From the NCBI GenBank assembly GCA_009776385.1, contig WRFT01000015.1:1-14515 (forward strand): a stretch of DNA of 14,515 nt, given 5' to 3'. A program made the translations under genes and the position numbers. The notes below the pieces were generated by a model. It was not told the DNA's origin. It was given only the letters and a program-made list of their open reading frames with translations, and searched no databases. The stretch comes from Clostridia bacterium (GTDB lineage Bacteria; Bacillota; Clostridia; Christensenellales; Aristaeellaceae). Position 1 is the first letter of the stretch. Every line of letters begins with the position of its first letter. This document shows, one piece after another, positions 13,381 to 14,515 of the stretch.

Positions 13381-14211
13381 ATGCCCTTAGTCAACAGCAA
13401 ACAGATGCTTTTAGACGCTCGGCGCGACGGTTACGCCGTTGCCGCGTTTAATGTTGAAAATATGGAGATGGCACAAGCCGTTCTGGAAGCGGCACGAACA
13501 ACCGGATCACCCGTTATGCTGCAAACGACGCCCTCCACCCTGCGTTATGCCGATGCGGAAGTGTTCTTTGCCATGATCCAAGCCATAGCCTCGTCATCGC
13601 CTGTTGAGGCGGCCCTTCATTTAGATCATGGTAACGGCTTGGAATTGGTACGCCGAGCGCTTCATGCCGGATACAACAGCGTAATGATTGACGGCTCCGC
13701 GCTGCCGTTTCAAGAGAATATCGACCTCACCCGCGACGCCGTATCCATAGCGGGAGACATCCCTGTCGAAGGTGAGTTGGGTCGCGTGGGCGGTAAGGAA
13801 GATGACCTTCAAGCCGAAGCTGATCCTCAAACAGACCCCGAGCAAGCCGCTCTTTTTGCAGCAGAAACGGGTGTGAGTTCCTTAGCCGTGGGTATCGGAA
13901 CAGCGCATGGGTTTTACGCCTCAACGCCGGCCCTCAACCTTGATTGCTTGTCGGCTATCCGCGCAGTGGTTGCCATACCATTGGTGCTGCACGGCGCTTC
14001 GGGCTTAACAGATGAGGCAATTAGGGCTTGTATCACACGGGGTATTTGTAAAGTTAATTTCGCCACCGAATTGCGGGTAGCTTATACAGCGGGTGTGAAG
14101 CAAGCGCTGCGAGATTCTCCGGGAATATATGACCCGAAGGTCCTTGGTGAAGCGGGAAAACAGATGGTAAGAGACCTAACAGCGGCAAAGATAAAGGTAT
14201 GCTCGGGGTAG
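13381..14211 (+). CDS. Class II (zinc) ketose-bisphosphate aldolase, FbaA/GatY/KbaY family
   Basis: This 276-residue aldolase would cleave a ketose bisphosphate such as fructose- or tagatose-1,6-bisphosphate into dihydroxyacetone phosphate and an aldehyde. The catalytic Asp82 and zinc ligand His83 lie in HLDHGNG. EGELGRVGGKEDD carries Glu132, and further zinc ligands are His176 (GTAHGFY) and His204 (LHGASGL). KVNFATELR (224-232) is the phosphate-binding segment near the C terminus. All key residues are present and the length is normal, so it should be active. AAAGGGGG lies about 5 bases upstream of the ATG. It is the last gene of the operon and delivers the sugar to glycolysis. No ketose-phosphate kinase lies beside it, so that step would be encoded elsewhere. 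Confidence 0.92.
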   Translation: MPLVNSKQMLLDARRDGYAVAAFNVENMEMAQAVLEAARTTGSPVMLQTTPSTLRYADAEVFFAMIQAIASSSPVEAALHLDHGNGLELVRRALHAGYNSVMIDGSALPFQENIDLTRDAVSIAGDIPVEGELGRVGGKEDDLQAEADPQTDPEQAALFAAETGVSSLAVGIGTAHGFYASTPALNLDCLSAIRAVVAIPLVLHGASGLTDEAIRACITRGICKVNFATELRVAYTAGVKQALRDSPGIYDPKVLGEAGKQMVRDLTAAKIKVCSG

Positions 14212-14248
14212 GATATACCGTGAGGTATTGCCTATTCGATGTTATTAT

Positions 14249-14515
14249 CTATATCGGCTGTTGCGGTTCCTTTTTCCTTTTCGCCAGTTCGTTGGTATCC
14301 AGCTTCCCTCTATAGACAAAGAATTGGCAATAAATGAACTCTAAAACAAAATTGAGCAGCATGATGCCTATTAAAACGAGTGTGCTGTTGATTCCGCGTG
14401 TTTGTGTCAGATGATAATCCAACGCGGTGGTGGTAGGGGTAAATACCGCGTAGAACAAGGCGACCTTTAGCATCGCGACAGGCACATTCGCGGCGGAACG
14501 GAAGGTGTATCGGCG
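14249..14515 (-). CDS. GtrA-like polytopic membrane protein, N-terminal part missing (runs off the right edge)
   Basis: Reading leftward from the window edge, 88 codons stay open to the TAG at 14249-14251. The visible part runs RRYTFRSAANVPVAMLKVAL, then two membrane helices (about KVALFYAVFTPTTT and STLVLIGIMLLNFVLEFIYCQFFV), then a charged tail RGKLDTNELAKRKKEPQQPI. The NFxxEFxxCxFFVYRG end and the preceding RYTFRS segment are characteristic of GtrA-like proteins. These are small four-helix membrane proteins linked to lipid-linked sugar translocation or glycosyltransferase partners. An in-frame GTG at 14485 could be a start, but the recognisable RRYTFRS sequence continues upstream, so the gene is truncated by the window. 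It is convergent with the aldolase operon. Confidence 0.7.
   Translation of the reverse strand, partial: RRYTFRSAANVPVAMLKVALFYAVFTPTTTALDYHLTQTRGINSTLVLIGIMLLNFVLEFIYCQFFVYRGKLDTNELAKRKKEPQQPI

Noticed and set aside
14215..14228. ATACC-GTGA-GGTAT hairpin after the aldolase gene as terminator
   Set aside because: It has only five base pairs and no T run. It is too weak to call.

Overview
The window looks like chromosomal DNA from a bacterium of the Bacillota, probably an uncultured or gut-type Clostridia member. This is inferred from strong GGAGG-type ribosome binding sites before almost every gene, GTG starts, sigma-A-like promoters and the protein styles (NADase-type domain plus SH3-like protein, GtrA-like protein, MalF/MalG importer). 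Base composition is moderate, except for one clearly AT-richer block at about 9.66-10.65 kb. No rRNA, tRNA or CRISPR array is visible.

Region 1 (1-5039) is a divergent catabolic cluster. Leftward: a uroporphyrinogen-decarboxylase-like protein (580-1779), then a Gfo/Idh/MocA oxidoreductase that runs off the left edge (1-497). Rightward: an oxidoreductase, a xylose-isomerase-like TIM-barrel protein and a second oxidoreductase (1958-5039), tightly packed behind a good promoter. The 1780-1957 gap holds both promoters and a 14-bp palindrome over the leftward -35 box. Redox enzymes of this family beside a TIM-barrel isomerase suggest oxidation and rearrangement, or oxidative cleavage, of a sugar, cyclitol or glycoside. 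The substrate cannot be read from the sequence.

Region 2 (5195-7054, leftward) holds a SAM-dependent methyltransferase followed by an exported protein with a jelly-roll domain and two SH3-like repeats.

Region 3 (7201-14211, rightward) is a sugar uptake and catabolism operon: SIS-domain isomerase/deaminase, solute-binding protein, two ABC permeases, a BadF/NAGK-type sugar kinase and a class II aldolase. No ATPase and no regulator are encoded here. The logic is import, phosphorylation, isomerisation or deamination, and aldol cleavage, as for amino sugars or related ketoses. A strong terminator-like hairpin follows the binding-protein gene. A partial GtrA-like gene (14249-14515, leftward) closes the window.

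The most interesting feature lies between the binding-protein and permease genes. A 983-bp element (9663-10645) is flanked by the 8-bp direct repeat AAAAAGAG (9655-9662 and 10646-10653). Its imperfect terminal inverted repeats match at 17 of 25 positions. It contains an internally deleted ISL3-family transposase and a divergent cargo ORF encoding a zinc ribbon and four membrane segments. It has inserted after codon 3 of the first permease gene. Removing the element and one repeat copy rebuilds an ordinary 293-residue permease starting MKKSRFPYYV behind the orphaned ribosome binding site at 9641. In the present arrangement the cargo frame has no stop, reads through the right inverted repeat and continues in frame into the permease. 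This gives a 498-residue zinc-ribbon/membrane/permease fusion that could still have correct topology.
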